Assembly (NCBI RefSeq): GCF_030116705.1
Contig: NZ_JAOTIK010000001.1
Coordinates: 6,662,501-6,726,500 of the forward strand
From: Streptomyces sp. ML-6
Lineage (GTDB): Bacteria; Actinomycetota; Actinomycetes; Streptomycetales; Streptomycetaceae
Length of the DNA stretch: 64,000 nt
Reading direction: 5' to 3'
Under the pieces are notes generated by a model. It was not told where the DNA came from. It saw only the letters and a list, made by a program, of their open reading frames with translations, and searched no databases. Position 1 is the first letter of the stretch. Each line of letters begins with the position of its first letter. This document shows, piece after piece, positions 55,326 through 64,000 of this stretch. The translations under genes were made by a program, and so were the position numbers.

Positions 55326-55362
55326 GGAAGGTGCCCCGCGGGACTCCCGCGGGGCACCTTCC
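55326..55362. terminator. Perfect 17-bp stem convergent terminator
   Basis: GGAAGGTGCCCCGCGGG at 55326-55342 and its exact complement at 55346-55362 flank a 3-base loop. It separates the exporter from the opposite-strand esterase. Confidence 0.8.
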
Positions 55363-55391
55363 GCACGTCCGTACGACGGACACGGCGCGGC

Positions 55392-56627
55392 TCACCGTCC
55401 GGCGGGCGCCTCCGCGTCGTCCCCCAGCAGGTCCACCAGGGCGTCGGCCAGGCCGCCGCGCCAACAGGCGTAGTCGTGGCCGCCGTTGAACTCCCGGTAG
55501 GTCACGTCGTAGCCGCGGGCGCGCAGGACGTTGCGCAGCCGGCGGTTCTCCGCGAGGAGCATCCACTCCTGGACGCCCACCTCCAGCCACAGCCGGACCG
55601 GCCGCCGGTGGCCGGACGCGTACTGCCGGGTGAGCCACTCCGCGCCCTTGTCGGGGTCGTCGTCCGGCCACCAGAAGGACCCCGACTGCGACACCGCGAG
55701 GCCGAACCGGTCGGGGCGCCGGAACGCGGCGAACGCGGCGGTCAGCCCGCCCGCGCTCTGTCCGGCCAGCACGGTCCGCCCCGGGCGCACCGGAGTGCCG
55801 AACTCCGCCTCCGCCCACGGCAGCAGGGTGTCCGCCAGCCAGTCCACGAACGCCCCGTTGCAGCTCAGGTCGTCCATCCGGGCATCCATCGTGTCCACCA
55901 TCAGCGCCGCGGTCGGCGGCAGCGATCCGGCGGCGTGCATCCGGTCCAGCATGCCGCCGGCGTCCAGGACCGGTCCCCACATCTCGCCGTCGAGCAGCAC
56001 GACGACCGCCCGCGGGGCCCCGTGCCCCGCCGGGAGGCGCACGGTCACCCGGCGGCCGTCGACCTCGTGCTCCGCCGACGTCCCGCGCGGCACGGGGCCG
56101 TCATCGGCGACGTACGGCTGCGGCGGGGCATCGGGCAGCGACAGCACCGAGGCCGGCCGGCGCCCGCCGTGGGACGGCAGGAGGGGTGCCGGGCCGAGCG
56201 GGTCGGGCAGGGCCCGGTCCAGCGCGGCCCGCCAGGACACCCGGTCGGTGCGCAGCAGTTCCTCGCGGGTGCGGTGACCGGGCAGGAACTGGTACGAGGC
56301 GCGGTGGTCGGCGCGCAGCCGGTGGGAGAGCGCCCATACGGAGGTGCCCTCGACGCGCCGCATCAGGTGCCGGGTCAGGTCACCGGCGTGCCGGTCCCGG
56401 TCGGTGACGGTGTGCACCAGGAGCAGGACGTCCGTGGCGGGCCGGTCCGGGTCGTCCCGCCAGACGAAGGTGACCAGGCGGTGGGCCGGGTCGCCCTCGG
56501 GGTCGGGCTCGACCAGCGGGGTGCCCGTCCGGCCGGCGCGGAGCCAGAACTCCTCCTCGGCGCCCGGCACCCGGGCCCGGACCCCGTCGCGCAGGGCCCG
56601 CAGGGCGGGGCTGGGGAGAGCGGTCAC
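55392..56627 (-). CDS. Enterochelin esterase (Fes-like)
   Basis: The 411-aa alpha/beta hydrolase has an N-terminal domain with FVWRDDP and LSHRLRADHRASYQFLPG as in Fes, then VVLLDGEMWG, the nucleophile GQSAGG and a C-terminal GGHDYACWR with the catalytic His. Such esterases cut the ester bonds of ferric tri-lactone siderophores after uptake to release iron. There is no signal peptide, so it is cytoplasmic. Its presence agrees with a cyclic ester siderophore. GTG 56627 is the likely start (AAAGG ahead); it lies 86 bases after the permease. Confidence 0.9.
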   Translation of the reverse strand: MTALPSPALRALRDGVRARVPGAEEEFWLRAGRTGTPLVEPDPEGDPAHRLVTFVWRDDPDRPATDVLLLVHTVTDRDRHAGDLTRHLMRRVEGTSVWALSHRLRADHRASYQFLPGHRTREELLRTDRVSWRAALDRALPDPLGPAPLLPSHGGRRPASVLSLPDAPPQPYVADDGPVPRGTSAEHEVDGRRVTVRLPAGHGAPRAVVVLLDGEMWGPVLDAGGMLDRMHAAGSLPPTAALMVDTMDARMDDLSCNGAFVDWLADTLLPWAEAEFGTPVRPGRTVLAGQSAGGLTAAFAAFRRPDRFGLAVSQSGSFWWPDDDPDKGAEWLTRQYASGHRRPVRLWLEVGVQEWMLLAENRRLRNVLRARGYDVTYREFNGGHDYACWRGGLADALVDLLGDDAEAPAGR

Positions 56628-56713
56628 GTTCGTCTGCCTTTCGTGCGGGTGGTGCGAAGGTCGTGGACGGGGGCGGCGGTGACGGCGGTTCATCCCCGGG
56701 TGGTGGCGGTGGT

Positions 56714-59035
56714 TCACACCCGGGTGGCGGCGGACCGGCCCAGCAGCACCCACAGCAGGAAGGGCCCGCCGAGCACCGTGGTCACCACGCCCACCGGCAG
56801 TTCGGAACCGGAGAAGACGATCCGCCCCAGGGTGTCGGCGGCCACCGTCAGCACCGCCCCGGTCAGCATCGAGGCGACCAGCGGCACCCGGAGCGGGCCG
56901 GCCAGCCGGGTGGCGATGACGGGGGAGGCCAGCGCGACGAACGCCACCGGGCCGCACACCCCGACCGCCAGACCGGCGAGGGCCACGGCCAGCAGCATGC
57001 ACACCAGCCGCACCCGGTTCGGGTGGACGCCCACCGAGGTCGCGGTCACGTCGTCGAAGCGCAGCACGGCCAGGTGCCGCGCCACCGCGAGGGCCGCCGG
57101 GACGAGGACGACGAGCCCGATCAGCACGGGCACCGCCACCGAGTAGCCGCGCCCGTTGAGGCTGCCGGAGGTCCAGATGTACAGCGAACCGGCCGAGTTG
57201 AGGGAGCGGCGGGACAGCACCACCTGGGTGACGGCGGAGGCCAGGGCCGACATCGCGAGGCCGACCACGAGCACCCGGTAGCCGCGGGTGCCGAGGCCGC
57301 CGGAGACGGCGGTGACGACGAGCACGGCGGCCAGCGCCCCGAGCGGACCGGCCCACCAGTCGCCGAAGGTGCCGGTGGCGCTGAGCGTCACCGACAGCAG
57401 CACGGCGGCGGTGGCACCGTCGTTCACGCCGAGCAGTTCGGGGGTGGCGAGCCGGTTGCGGGCCAGGGTCTGGGTCAGGCAGCCGGCGAGCCCCAGGGCC
57501 GCGCCGGCGGCCAGCCCGGCGACGATCCGCCCGAGCCGGAACTTCTGCACCAGCAGGACGTCGAAGCGGTCGCCCTGCCCGAACACCGCGCGGAAGGTGC
57601 GGCCCACGCCCATGTCGCTCTGGCCCGCGTACGCGGACAGCACGACGGCCACCACCGCCAGCGCGGCGAGGACGAGCACGGCGAGCGCGGGCCGCCGGTG
57701 CACCAGCAGGGAGAGCGGGCCGCGCCGCAGGACCGCCGTGCCCGGGGCGAGCGCCCCGGCCGCCCCGTTCTTCCCCGGGGTCCGGGCGGTCCGGGCGGGC
57801 CGCAGCTTCCGCAGGGCGCCGGCGAGTCCGGCCGGCACCAGGGCCCGGCCCGGCTTCGACGGGGCGCCGTCGGCGGCCGGTTCGGTCATGCCCATCGCGG
57901 CCAACTGCCGCGAGCGCACGATGCCGATGAGGACCGGCGCGCCGATCAGCGCCACGATCACCGACACCGGCGCCTCGAACGGCCGGGACACCACCCGGGC
58001 CGCCACGTCCGCCACCGTCAGCACCCCGGCGCCGATCAGCCCGGCCAGCACGACCCGGGCGGCGGGGCGGGTGGCGGCCAGCGCCCGGGCCAGGAACCCG
58101 GCGAGGAGGCCGAGGAAGGAGATGGGCCCGGCCAGCGCGACCGCACCGGCGGTGAGCAGGGTCACGGCCACCGCGACCGTCGTACGGATCACCGAGGGGC
58201 GGTGGCCGAGGCCGCGGGCGAGGTCGTCGCCGAGGGCGAGGGCCGACAGCGGCCGGGTCACCAGCAGCGCCACCACGAAGCCGACCACGAGCACGGGCAG
58301 CAGCCGGCCGAGCTCCCCGTATCCGTCGACCCCGGCCAGGGAGCCCAGCACCCAGAACCGGAACCGGTCGTAGGTCTCGGCGGAGTTGACCAGGATCACA
58401 CTGGTCAGCCCGCCGAAGGTGGCGCCCAGCGCGGAACCGGCGAGCACCAGCCGCATGGGGGAACTGCCGTTGCCCCGGCCCGCTATCAGCAGCACCAGAC
58501 CGCTGGCGACCACCGCGCCGACGAAGGCGCACACCAGGTAGGCGTAACCGGAACTCAGTCCCAGCAGGGCGATGCCGGCCACGACACCGAGCGAGGCGCC
58601 CGCGTTGACGCCCAGCAGCCCGGTCTCGGCGAGCGGGTTGCGGGTCACGGACTGGAGCAGGCAGCCCGCCACGCCCAGGGACGCCCCGACCAGGACGGCG
58701 GTGAGCGTGCGGGGCAGCCGCAGATCGCCGATGACCAGGGCCAGACGGCTGTCCGAGCGGGCGCCGTGACGGTTCAGCAGATAGTCCAGTGCCCCGCCCG
58801 GACCGACCTCGCCCGCGCCCACGCACAGCGAGACGCCGCACAACAGGACGAGGACGGCCGCGAAACCGGCGATCACCAGTCCGGTGCGGCGCCGGGAGGG
58901 CTCGGCTGCGGGACGGCGCTCCGGGCCGGCCACGGGGGCGGTGGGGGAGGGCCGGTCGGCCCCCACCGTCAACGTCCCTGTGTTTCCGCCCTTTTGTCCG
59001 TCGGGGCAGGGGACCTCGGAATGCCGTATGTGCAT
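56714..59035 (-). CDS. Fused FecCD-type siderophore ABC permease (two permease units in one chain)
   Basis: The 773-aa protein is two BtuC/FecCD permeases joined by a linker near residues 385-435. Each half has the family pattern RLPRTLTAVLVGASLGVAGC...LLGVNAGASLG in the first and RIVAGLAAGAALGLAGC...LLGVNDGA in the second, with GPISFLGL and GPVAFVAL as the later signature. Most systems use two separate genes. It should pair with the ATPase at 43.0 kb and the binding lipoprotein at 44 kb. The start ATG 59035 is four bases from an iron box and has no clear ribosome site; a later start within the first 25 codons is possible. Confidence 0.9.
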   Translation of the reverse strand: MHIRHSEVPCPDGQKGGNTGTLTVGADRPSPTAPVAGPERRPAAEPSRRRTGLVIAGFAAVLVLLCGVSLCVGAGEVGPGGALDYLLNRHGARSDSRLALVIGDLRLPRTLTAVLVGASLGVAGCLLQSVTRNPLAETGLLGVNAGASLGVVAGIALLGLSSGYAYLVCAFVGAVVASGLVLLIAGRGNGSSPMRLVLAGSALGATFGGLTSVILVNSAETYDRFRFWVLGSLAGVDGYGELGRLLPVLVVGFVVALLVTRPLSALALGDDLARGLGHRPSVIRTTVAVAVTLLTAGAVALAGPISFLGLLAGFLARALAATRPAARVVLAGLIGAGVLTVADVAARVVSRPFEAPVSVIVALIGAPVLIGIVRSRQLAAMGMTEPAADGAPSKPGRALVPAGLAGALRKLRPARTARTPGKNGAAGALAPGTAVLRRGPLSLLVHRRPALAVLVLAALAVVAVVLSAYAGQSDMGVGRTFRAVFGQGDRFDVLLVQKFRLGRIVAGLAAGAALGLAGCLTQTLARNRLATPELLGVNDGATAAVLLSVTLSATGTFGDWWAGPLGALAAVLVVTAVSGGLGTRGYRVLVVGLAMSALASAVTQVVLSRRSLNSAGSLYIWTSGSLNGRGYSVAVPVLIGLVVLVPAALAVARHLAVLRFDDVTATSVGVHPNRVRLVCMLLAVALAGLAVGVCGPVAFVALASPVIATRLAGPLRVPLVASMLTGAVLTVAADTLGRIVFSGSELPVGVVTTVLGGPFLLWVLLGRSAATRV

Positions 59036-59039
59036 GAAG

Positions 59040-59058
59040 TGAGGTTAGCCTAACCATA
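59040..59058. promoter_or_regulatory. Iron box upstream of the permease
   Basis: TGAGGTTAGCCTAACCATA resembles the inverse of the iron box consensus. It directly precedes the permease start, close enough to block initiation. Confidence 0.8.
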
Positions 59059-59109
59059 GAAAGCCGAGGTCGCCGGTCGAATGACGGGCGGCTGTCAACT
59101 TTGCTCGAA

Positions 59110-59128
59110 TAAGGTTAGGCTTGCCTTA
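59110..59128. promoter_or_regulatory. Iron box upstream of dhbA
   Basis: TAAGGTTAGGCTTGCCTTA matches the core of the iron box. It lies 17 bases before the dhbA start, about 50 bases from the permease iron box, so the divergent promoters have two operators. Confidence 0.85.
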
Positions 59129-59145
59129 CGAAGTGGGGGTCAGTC

Positions 59146-60015
59146 GTGTCCGAAGTCATATCCGACGCTTCCGCGTCCATGGCGGAACGAAACACCGGGA
59201 GCCACCACGGCGTCCCGGGCGGGAGCGGAACTCTCGCCGGCCGCCGTGCCCTGGTCACCGGAGCGGGCCAGGGCATCGGCGCGGCCGTCGCCCGTGCACT
59301 CGCCGCCCAGGGCGCCCACGTGGCGGCGACCGACCGCCGCGCCGAGGGCGTCGAGGCGCTCGCGGCCGAACACGCCGTGGCCGACGGCGCGTCGAAACCC
59401 GGCGGCATCACCCCGTACGCCATGGACGTCACCGACGCCGCGGCCGTGCACACCGTGGTCGACACGGTCACCACCCGGCACGGCCCGCTGGACATCCTGG
59501 TCAACGTGGCGGGCATCCTGCGCCCCGGCCCGGCGGCCGAACTGTCCGACGAGGACTGGACGGCCACCTTCGCCGTGAACACCACCGGGGTCTTCCACAC
59601 CGCCCGGGCCGTCGCCCCGGGCATGGCGGCCCGCGGCCGCGGCAGCATCGTCACCGTCGGCTCCAACGCCGCCGGCGTGCCCCGAGTGCACATGGGCGCC
59701 TACGCCGCGTCCAAGGCCGCCGCGGCGATGTACACCAAATGCCTCGGCCTGGAACTCGCCCGCACCGGCGTCCGCTGCAACGTGGTCGCCCCCGGCTCCA
59801 CCGACACCGCAATGCAACGCGCGCTGTGGCAGGACCCCGAGGCGCCCCGCCGGGTCATCGACGGCGACCCGGCCGCGTACCGCACGGGCATCCCGCTCGG
59901 CCGCATCGCCGATCCGGCCGACATCGCCGGGGCGGTCCTGTTCCTGGTCTCGGACGCGGCCCGGCACATCACCATGCAGGAGCTCTACGTCGACGGCGGC
60001 GCGACCCTTCGCTGA
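59146..60015 (+). CDS. dhbA: 2,3-dihydro-2,3-dihydroxybenzoate dehydrogenase
   Basis: The 289-aa classical SDR has [22 protein letters not shown] and the catalytic GSNAA plus YAASK. In the neighbourhood of isochorismate synthase, isochorismatase and a DHB-AMP ligase it must be the EntA/DhbA enzyme that oxidises 2,3-dihydro-DHB to 2,3-dihydroxybenzoate with NAD. It carries an extra N-terminal stretch of about 27 residues before the Rossmann core. GTG 59146 follows GTGGGGG. It is the first gene of a five-gene DHB operon. Confidence 0.92.
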   Translation: MSEVISDASASMAERNTGSHHGVPGGSGTLAGRRALVTGAGQGIGAAVARALAAQGAHVAATDRRAEGVEALAAEHAVADGASKPGGITPYAMDVTDAAAVHTVVDTVTTRHGPLDILVNVAGILRPGPAAELSDEDWTATFAVNTTGVFHTARAVAPGMAARGRGSIVTVGSNAAGVPRVHMGAYAASKAAAAMYTKCLGLELARTGVRCNVVAPGSTDTAMQRALWQDPEAPRRVIDGDPAAYRTGIPLGRIADPADIAGAVLFLVSDAARHITMQELYVDGGATLR

Positions 60016-60115
60016 CCGTCCTCCCCGCGCCCATCCCGCGCACCGAAACACACCCCCGAACCCCCCGCACCGCGCGCCCGCGCCCGCAGCCGGACGTGCG
60101 AGAAACGGAGCCATC

Positions 60116-61321
60116 GTGCCGACGGCACCACAAGTCGCCGCGCCCCACACCCTCGCCGAGCCGGACCACCCCGCCGTGGGCGCGGCCACCGGCCTGCTCA
60201 ACTCCTATGCCCCGGGCGCCCGTTTCCTCGGCACCCCGACACGCACCCTGCTCGGCGAAGGAGTGCACAGCGAGGTGCCGCACGACGAGCGCCCACCGGC
60301 CCTGCGGGTGGCCGCCGCCCTCGCCGCGGCCCGCTCCGCCGGGCACCCCGCCCCCCTCGTCATGGGCGCCATACCCTTCGACCAGGACGCCCCCGCCGCG
60401 CTCGCCGTGCCGGCCGTCCTGCACACCGCGCCGCCGCTGACCGCCGACCCGCTGGTCGCCCTGCCCGTGGACCCGCCCTCCCGGACCGACATGACGGTCC
60501 ACCAGGAACCGGCGCCCGAGCAGTACGCGGCATCCGTCGCCGCCGCCGTCGAACGCATGTGGAAGGGCGAGTTCAGCAAGGTCGTGCTCGCCCGCACCCT
60601 GCGGATCGACGCCACCGCCCCGTTCGACGTCGCCGCCATGCTCCAGCGACTGGCCCGCCGCGACCCCTCCGGCTACACCTTCGCCCTGCCCACCGGACCC
60701 GACCGCACCCTGCTCGGCGCCAGCCCCGAACTGCTGGTGTCCCGGCGCGGCTCCCGCGTGGTCGCCAACCCGCTGGCCGGCTCCGTACCGCGCAGCGACG
60801 ACCTCGCCGAGGACGTACGACGCGCCGCGGCCCTCCTGGAATCCGCCAAGGACCTGCACGAACACGCCGTCGTGGTCAACGCGGTGGAGGAGAGCCTCGC
60901 CCGGTACTGCACCGACCTGACGGTCCCCGCCCGGCCCACCCTGGTGCGCACCGCCACCATGTGGCACCTGTCCACCACCGTCACGGGCCGGCTCCGCTCC
61001 CCGGACACCGCCGCCCTCGAACTGGCCTGCGCGCTGCACCCGACCCCCGCCGTCTGCGGCACCCCCACCGACACCGCCCGCCGGGTGATCCGGGAGAGCG
61101 AGGGCTTCGACCGGGGCTTCTTCACCGGCATGGTCGGCTGGGGGGACGCCGACGGCGACGGCGAATGGGTCGTCACCCTCCGCTGCGCCGAGGCGGAACC
61201 CACCTCGCTGCGCCTGTACGCCGGCGCCGGAGTGGTGGCCGCCTCCGAGCCCGAGGCGGAGACCGCCGAGACCGCCGCGAAGTTCCGCACCTTCCTCGGC
61301 GCCGTGGGGGCCCGGCTGTGA
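60116..61321 (+). CDS. dhbC: Isochorismate synthase
   Basis: The 401-aa protein has the chorismate-binding domain: [48 protein letters not shown], and FTGMVGWGD near the C-terminus. It converts chorismate to isochorismate, the first step to 2,3-DHB. GTG 60116 follows CGGAG. Its stop overlaps the next start (GTGA), so dhbC and dhbE are coupled. Confidence 0.93.
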   Translation: MPTAPQVAAPHTLAEPDHPAVGAATGLLNSYAPGARFLGTPTRTLLGEGVHSEVPHDERPPALRVAAALAAARSAGHPAPLVMGAIPFDQDAPAALAVPAVLHTAPPLTADPLVALPVDPPSRTDMTVHQEPAPEQYAASVAAAVERMWKGEFSKVVLARTLRIDATAPFDVAAMLQRLARRDPSGYTFALPTGPDRTLLGASPELLVSRRGSRVVANPLAGSVPRSDDLAEDVRRAAALLESAKDLHEHAVVVNAVEESLARYCTDLTVPARPTLVRTATMWHLSTTVTGRLRSPDTAALELACALHPTPAVCGTPTDTARRVIRESEGFDRGFFTGMVGWGDADGDGEWVVTLRCAEAEPTSLRLYAGAGVVAASEPEAETAETAAKFRTFLGAVGARL

Positions 61322-63015
61322 CCCTCCACCCCACCCCGACCTGGCCCGCCGAGTACGCCGAGCGCTACCGCGCCGCGGGTTACTGGCGCGGCGAGACCTT
61401 CGGCGCCATGCTGCGCGAACGCGCCGCCGCCCACCCCGACCGCGTCGCGATCGTCGACCCGGCCGCCGGCACGCGCCGGACCTACGGCGAACTCGATGTC
61501 CGGGCCGACCGGCTCGCCGCCGGACTGCTCGCCCGGGGCATCGGCAGGGGCGACCGGGTGGTCGTGCAACTCCCCAACATTGCCGAGTTCTTCGAGGTGG
61601 TCTTCGCCCTCTTCCGGATCGGCGCACTGCCGGTCTTCGCGCTGCCCGCGCACCGCGAGTCGGAGATCGGCTACTTCTGCGAGTTCACCGGGGCCGCCGC
61701 CTATGTGATCGCCGGGGAGCACGACGGCTACGACTACCGGAAGCTGGCGGCGAAGGTCCGGGCCGAAGTCCCCACCCTGCGCCACGTGTTCGTCGCCGGG
61801 CCGGACGCGGGCCCCTTCGAGCCGCTGGACGCGGTGCACACCGACCCCGTGCCGCTCGACGGGCCCGAACCCGGGGACCTGGCCTTCCTCCAGCTCTCCG
61901 GCGGCAGCACCGGCATCCCCAAACTGATCCCGCGCACCCACGACGACTACATCTACTCGCTGCGCGGCTCCAACGAGATCTGCGCGGTGGACGAGCACAG
62001 CGTCTACCTGTGCGCCCTGCCCGCGGCCCACAACTTCCCGCTGTCCTCGCCGGGCACGCTCGGCGCGCTGTACGCGGGAGCCCGGGTGGTGCTCTGCCCG
62101 CGCCCCAGCCCCGAGACCGCCTTCCCGCTGATCGAACGGGAACGCGTCACCATCACCGGCCTCGTCCCGCCGCTCGCCCTGATCTGGACCGAGGCGGCGC
62201 CCACCACCCCGTACGACCTGAGCAGCCTGGACGTCCTGCTGGTCGGCGGCGCCAAGTTCAGCGAGCAGGCCGCGCGGCGGGTCCGCCCGGCCCTCGGCTG
62301 CACGCTCCAGCAGGTGTTCGGCATGGCGGAGGGGCTGGTCAACTACACCCGCCTCGACGACCCCGAGGAGACCGTCGTCACCACCCAGGGCCGTCCCATC
62401 TCCCCGGACGACGAGATCCGCATCGTCGACGACGCGGACGAGGACCTGCCCCCGGGCAGCTCCGGCCACCTGCTGACCCGCGGGCCCTACACCATCCGCG
62501 GCTACTGGAACGCCCCCCGGCACAACGCCCGCGCCTTCACCCCGGACGGCTTCTACCGCACCGGCGACATCGTCCGCCGCACCGAAACCGGCCACCTGGT
62601 CGTGGAGGGCCGGGCCAAGGACCAGATCAACCGGGGCGGCGAGAAGATCGCCGCGGAGGAGGTCGAGAACCACATCCTCGCCCACCCCGCCGTCCACGAC
62701 GCCAACGTGGTCGGGGAACCGGACCCCTACCTCGGCGAACGCACCTGCGCCTACGTCATCCTGCGGGCCGGCGCCGAGCCGCTGAAGCCGGTGGCCGTCA
62801 AACGCTTCGTCCGCGAACGGGGCCTGGCCGCCTACAAGGTGCCCGACCGCGTCGAGTTCGTGACCGCGTTCCCGCAGACCGGGGTCGGCAAGATCTCCAA
62901 GAAGGACCTCCGGGCCGCCGCCCGCCCGGCGGGCACGGACGCCACCGCCCCCGAGCCCTCCGCCACCACCCCCGAACCGGCCGCTCCCCGGCTGTCCACC
63001 CCCGCACAGGACTGA
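61318..63015 (+). CDS. dhbE: (2,3-Dihydroxybenzoyl)adenylate synthase
   Basis: The 565-aa protein is an acyl-adenylate-forming enzyme with [18 protein letters not shown] (ATP-binding loop), [36 protein letters not shown] and the late Lys in [10 protein letters not shown]. The sequence [15 protein letters not shown] around the acyl pocket, with Asn at the aryl-acid-selective position, matches EntE/DhbE. It activates 2,3-DHB and loads it on the free carrier protein at 63.7 kb. The C-terminus has an extra Pro/Ala-rich tail of about 25 residues. Confidence 0.94.
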   Translation: MTLHPTPTWPAEYAERYRAAGYWRGETFGAMLRERAAAHPDRVAIVDPAAGTRRTYGELDVRADRLAAGLLARGIGRGDRVVVQLPNIAEFFEVVFALFRIGALPVFALPAHRESEIGYFCEFTGAAAYVIAGEHDGYDYRKLAAKVRAEVPTLRHVFVAGPDAGPFEPLDAVHTDPVPLDGPEPGDLAFLQLSGGSTGIPKLIPRTHDDYIYSLRGSNEICAVDEHSVYLCALPAAHNFPLSSPGTLGALYAGARVVLCPRPSPETAFPLIERERVTITGLVPPLALIWTEAAPTTPYDLSSLDVLLVGGAKFSEQAARRVRPALGCTLQQVFGMAEGLVNYTRLDDPEETVVTTQGRPISPDDEIRIVDDADEDLPPGSSGHLLTRGPYTIRGYWNAPRHNARAFTPDGFYRTGDIVRRTETGHLVVEGRAKDQINRGGEKIAAEEVENHILAHPAVHDANVVGEPDPYLGERTCAYVILRAGAEPLKPVAVKRFVRERGLAAYKVPDRVEFVTAFPQTGVGKISKKDLRAAARPAGTDATAPEPSATTPEPAAPRLSTPAQD

Positions 63016-63028
63016 ACGAGACACCCCC

Positions 63029-63661
63029 ATGGCCCTGCCCAGGATCACCCCGTACCCCATGCCCGCCGCCGCGGATCTGCCGGCGAACCGGGTCGACTGG
63101 AAGGTCGACCCGGCCCGCGCGGTCCTGCTCGTGCACGATCTGCAGAACCACTTCCTCTCCGCCTACGACGTCGGCGCGTCCCCCGTCCCGGAACTCCTGG
63201 CGGGCGTGGCAGCCCTGAAGAAGCGCGCGGGACAACTCGGCATCCCCGTCCTCTACACCGCCCAGCCGGGCGGGCAGACCCGGGAGGAACGCGGGCTGCA
63301 ACAGGACTTCTGGGGCTCCGGCCTGCCGGACGACCCCACGGCCGCGGCGATCGTCGAAGCCGTCGCGCCCGGCCCGGACGACGAGGTCGTGACCAAGTGG
63401 AAGTACAGCGGCTTCGTCCGCACCGACCTGGCGGACCGGCTGGCCGCCCTCGGCCGTGACCAGCTCGTCGTCACCGGCGTCTACGCCCACATCGGCGTGC
63501 TGATGACCGCCTGCGACGCCTGGATGCGCGACATCCAGGCCTTCGTGGTCGCCGACGCCGTGGCGGACTTCTCGGCCGAGGAACACGCCATGGCCCTGCG
63601 CTGGGCCGCCGGCCGGTGCGCCGTCGTCACCACCGCCGACACCGTCCTGGAAGGGATCTGA
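63029..63661 (+). CDS. dhbB: Isochorismatase (no fused carrier domain)
   Basis: The 210-aa protein has [33 protein letters not shown] with the catalytic Asp, VTKWKYSGF with the Lys, and [17 protein letters not shown]. It hydrolyses isochorismate to 2,3-dihydro-2,3-dihydroxybenzoate and pyruvate. EntB and DhbB usually carry an aryl carrier domain of about 75 residues at the C-terminus; here the protein stops at 210 and the carrier is encoded separately four bases downstream. Confidence 0.94.
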   Translation: MALPRITPYPMPAAADLPANRVDWKVDPARAVLLVHDLQNHFLSAYDVGASPVPELLAGVAALKKRAGQLGIPVLYTAQPGGQTREERGLQQDFWGSGLPDDPTAAAIVEAVAPGPDDEVVTKWKYSGFVRTDLADRLAALGRDQLVVTGVYAHIGVLMTACDAWMRDIQAFVVADAVADFSAEEHAMALRWAAGRCAVVTTADTVLEGI

Positions 63662-63665
63662 CCCC

Positions 63666-63896
63666 GTGGCACTCACCCTGCAGCAGATGCGCGAGGACAT
63701 CGCCGACATCCTCGGCGAACCCGTCGACGACATCCCCGACGACGAGAACCTCGTCGACTACGGACTCGACTCCATCCGTCTGATGGCCCTGGTCGGCCGC
63801 TGGCGCGAGGCGCACGGCATCGACATCGCCGTCGCGGACCTCGCCGAACGCCCGGCCGTGGAGGTTTGGGCCGAACTCCTGAAGGCCACCGCCTGA
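63666..63896 (+). CDS. Free-standing aryl carrier protein
   Basis: The 76-aa protein has a carrier-domain fold with the phosphopantetheine Ser in YGLDSIRLMAL. It is equivalent to the C-terminal domain of EntB, carrying DHB from DhbE to the first condensation domain of the NRPS. GTG 63666 follows the isochorismatase stop by four bases. Confidence 0.93.
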   Translation: MALTLQQMREDIADILGEPVDDIPDDENLVDYGLDSIRLMALVGRWREAHGIDIAVADLAERPAVEVWAELLKATA

Positions 63897-63934
63897 CCCG
63901 CCCTCCCCGCCCGGGAAGCACCACGTCCCCGGAC

Positions 63935-63970
63935 AGCCGTCGGGCCGCTCGCACGAGCGGCCCGACGGCT
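63935..63970 (+). terminator. Terminator of the DHB operon
   Basis: Perfect 16-bp arms at 63935-63950 and 63955-63970 around a 4-base loop follow the carrier protein stop by about 40 bases. No T run is seen. Confidence 0.7.
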
Positions 63971-64000
63971 TGGCGGTTCGACGGCCCTGTGGCCCGGTGG

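Overview
The window is high-GC DNA with streptomycete hallmarks: SpoIIE-type phosphatase with an anti-sigma-like ATPase domain, F420-dependent oxidoreductase, DmdR-type iron boxes, long GC-rich terminator hairpins, many GTG starts and only two TTA codons noticed in genes. I infer a Streptomyces or close relative. Everything here was read by eye from the sequence; no database search was run.

Layout. (1) 1-8.2 kb: a reductive pyrimidine/hydantoin catabolism group (class III aminotransferase, cut by the window edge; dihydropyrimidinase; F420-type LLM oxidoreductase; NCS1 transporter), interrupted by an opposite-strand secreted phosphodiesterase. (2) 8.3-17.2 kb: ordinary genes (two secreted proteins, a two-gene unit with an AbiEii-like nucleotidyltransferase, an amidase, a PAS-GAF-SpoIIE-ATPase phosphatase, a lipoate ligase-like protein). 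(3) 17.7-33.1 kb: an accessory-looking block. A divergent pair of transcription units carries nucleotide-sugar genes (epimerase, UDP-sugar dehydrogenase) and a methionyl-tRNA synthetase. A six-gene minus-strand operon follows (SAM methyltransferase, N,N-dimethylformamidase-like protein, glycosyltransferase, unknown membrane protein, FkbM methyltransferase, histidine phosphatase), then a divergent XRE-NB-ARC-WD40 regulator and an ARMT1/DUF89 protein. Two genes of the six-gene operon contain the rare TTA codon, which suggests bldA-dependent expression. This is my candidate for an undescribed system. (4) 33.1-38.7 kb: a decaying mobile or polymorphic-toxin zone: an RHS toxin gene with two frameshifts, its apparent immunity gene, a nonsense-mutated small HTH (Xis-like) gene and other broken fragments.

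(5) 38.7-42.9 kb: GlsB-type membrane protein, ArsR-type regulator overlapping an MgtA-like P-type ATPase, and TerD. (6) 43.0-63.9 kb: a complete catechol siderophore locus. It holds the ABC ATPase, the binding lipoprotein, an M20 amidohydrolase, a dimodular NRPS (C-A-PCP-C-A-PCP-TE), an MbtH protein, an MFS exporter, a Fes-like esterase, a fused FecCD-type permease, and dhbA, dhbC, dhbE, dhbB and a free aryl carrier protein. Four iron-box-like 19-mers sit in the divergent promoters. The adenylation pockets read by eye suggest a basic residue (Arg-like) and Thr, which with 2,3-dihydroxybenzoate matches the logic of griseobactin (a cyclic DHB-Arg-Thr trimer). That assignment is inferred.
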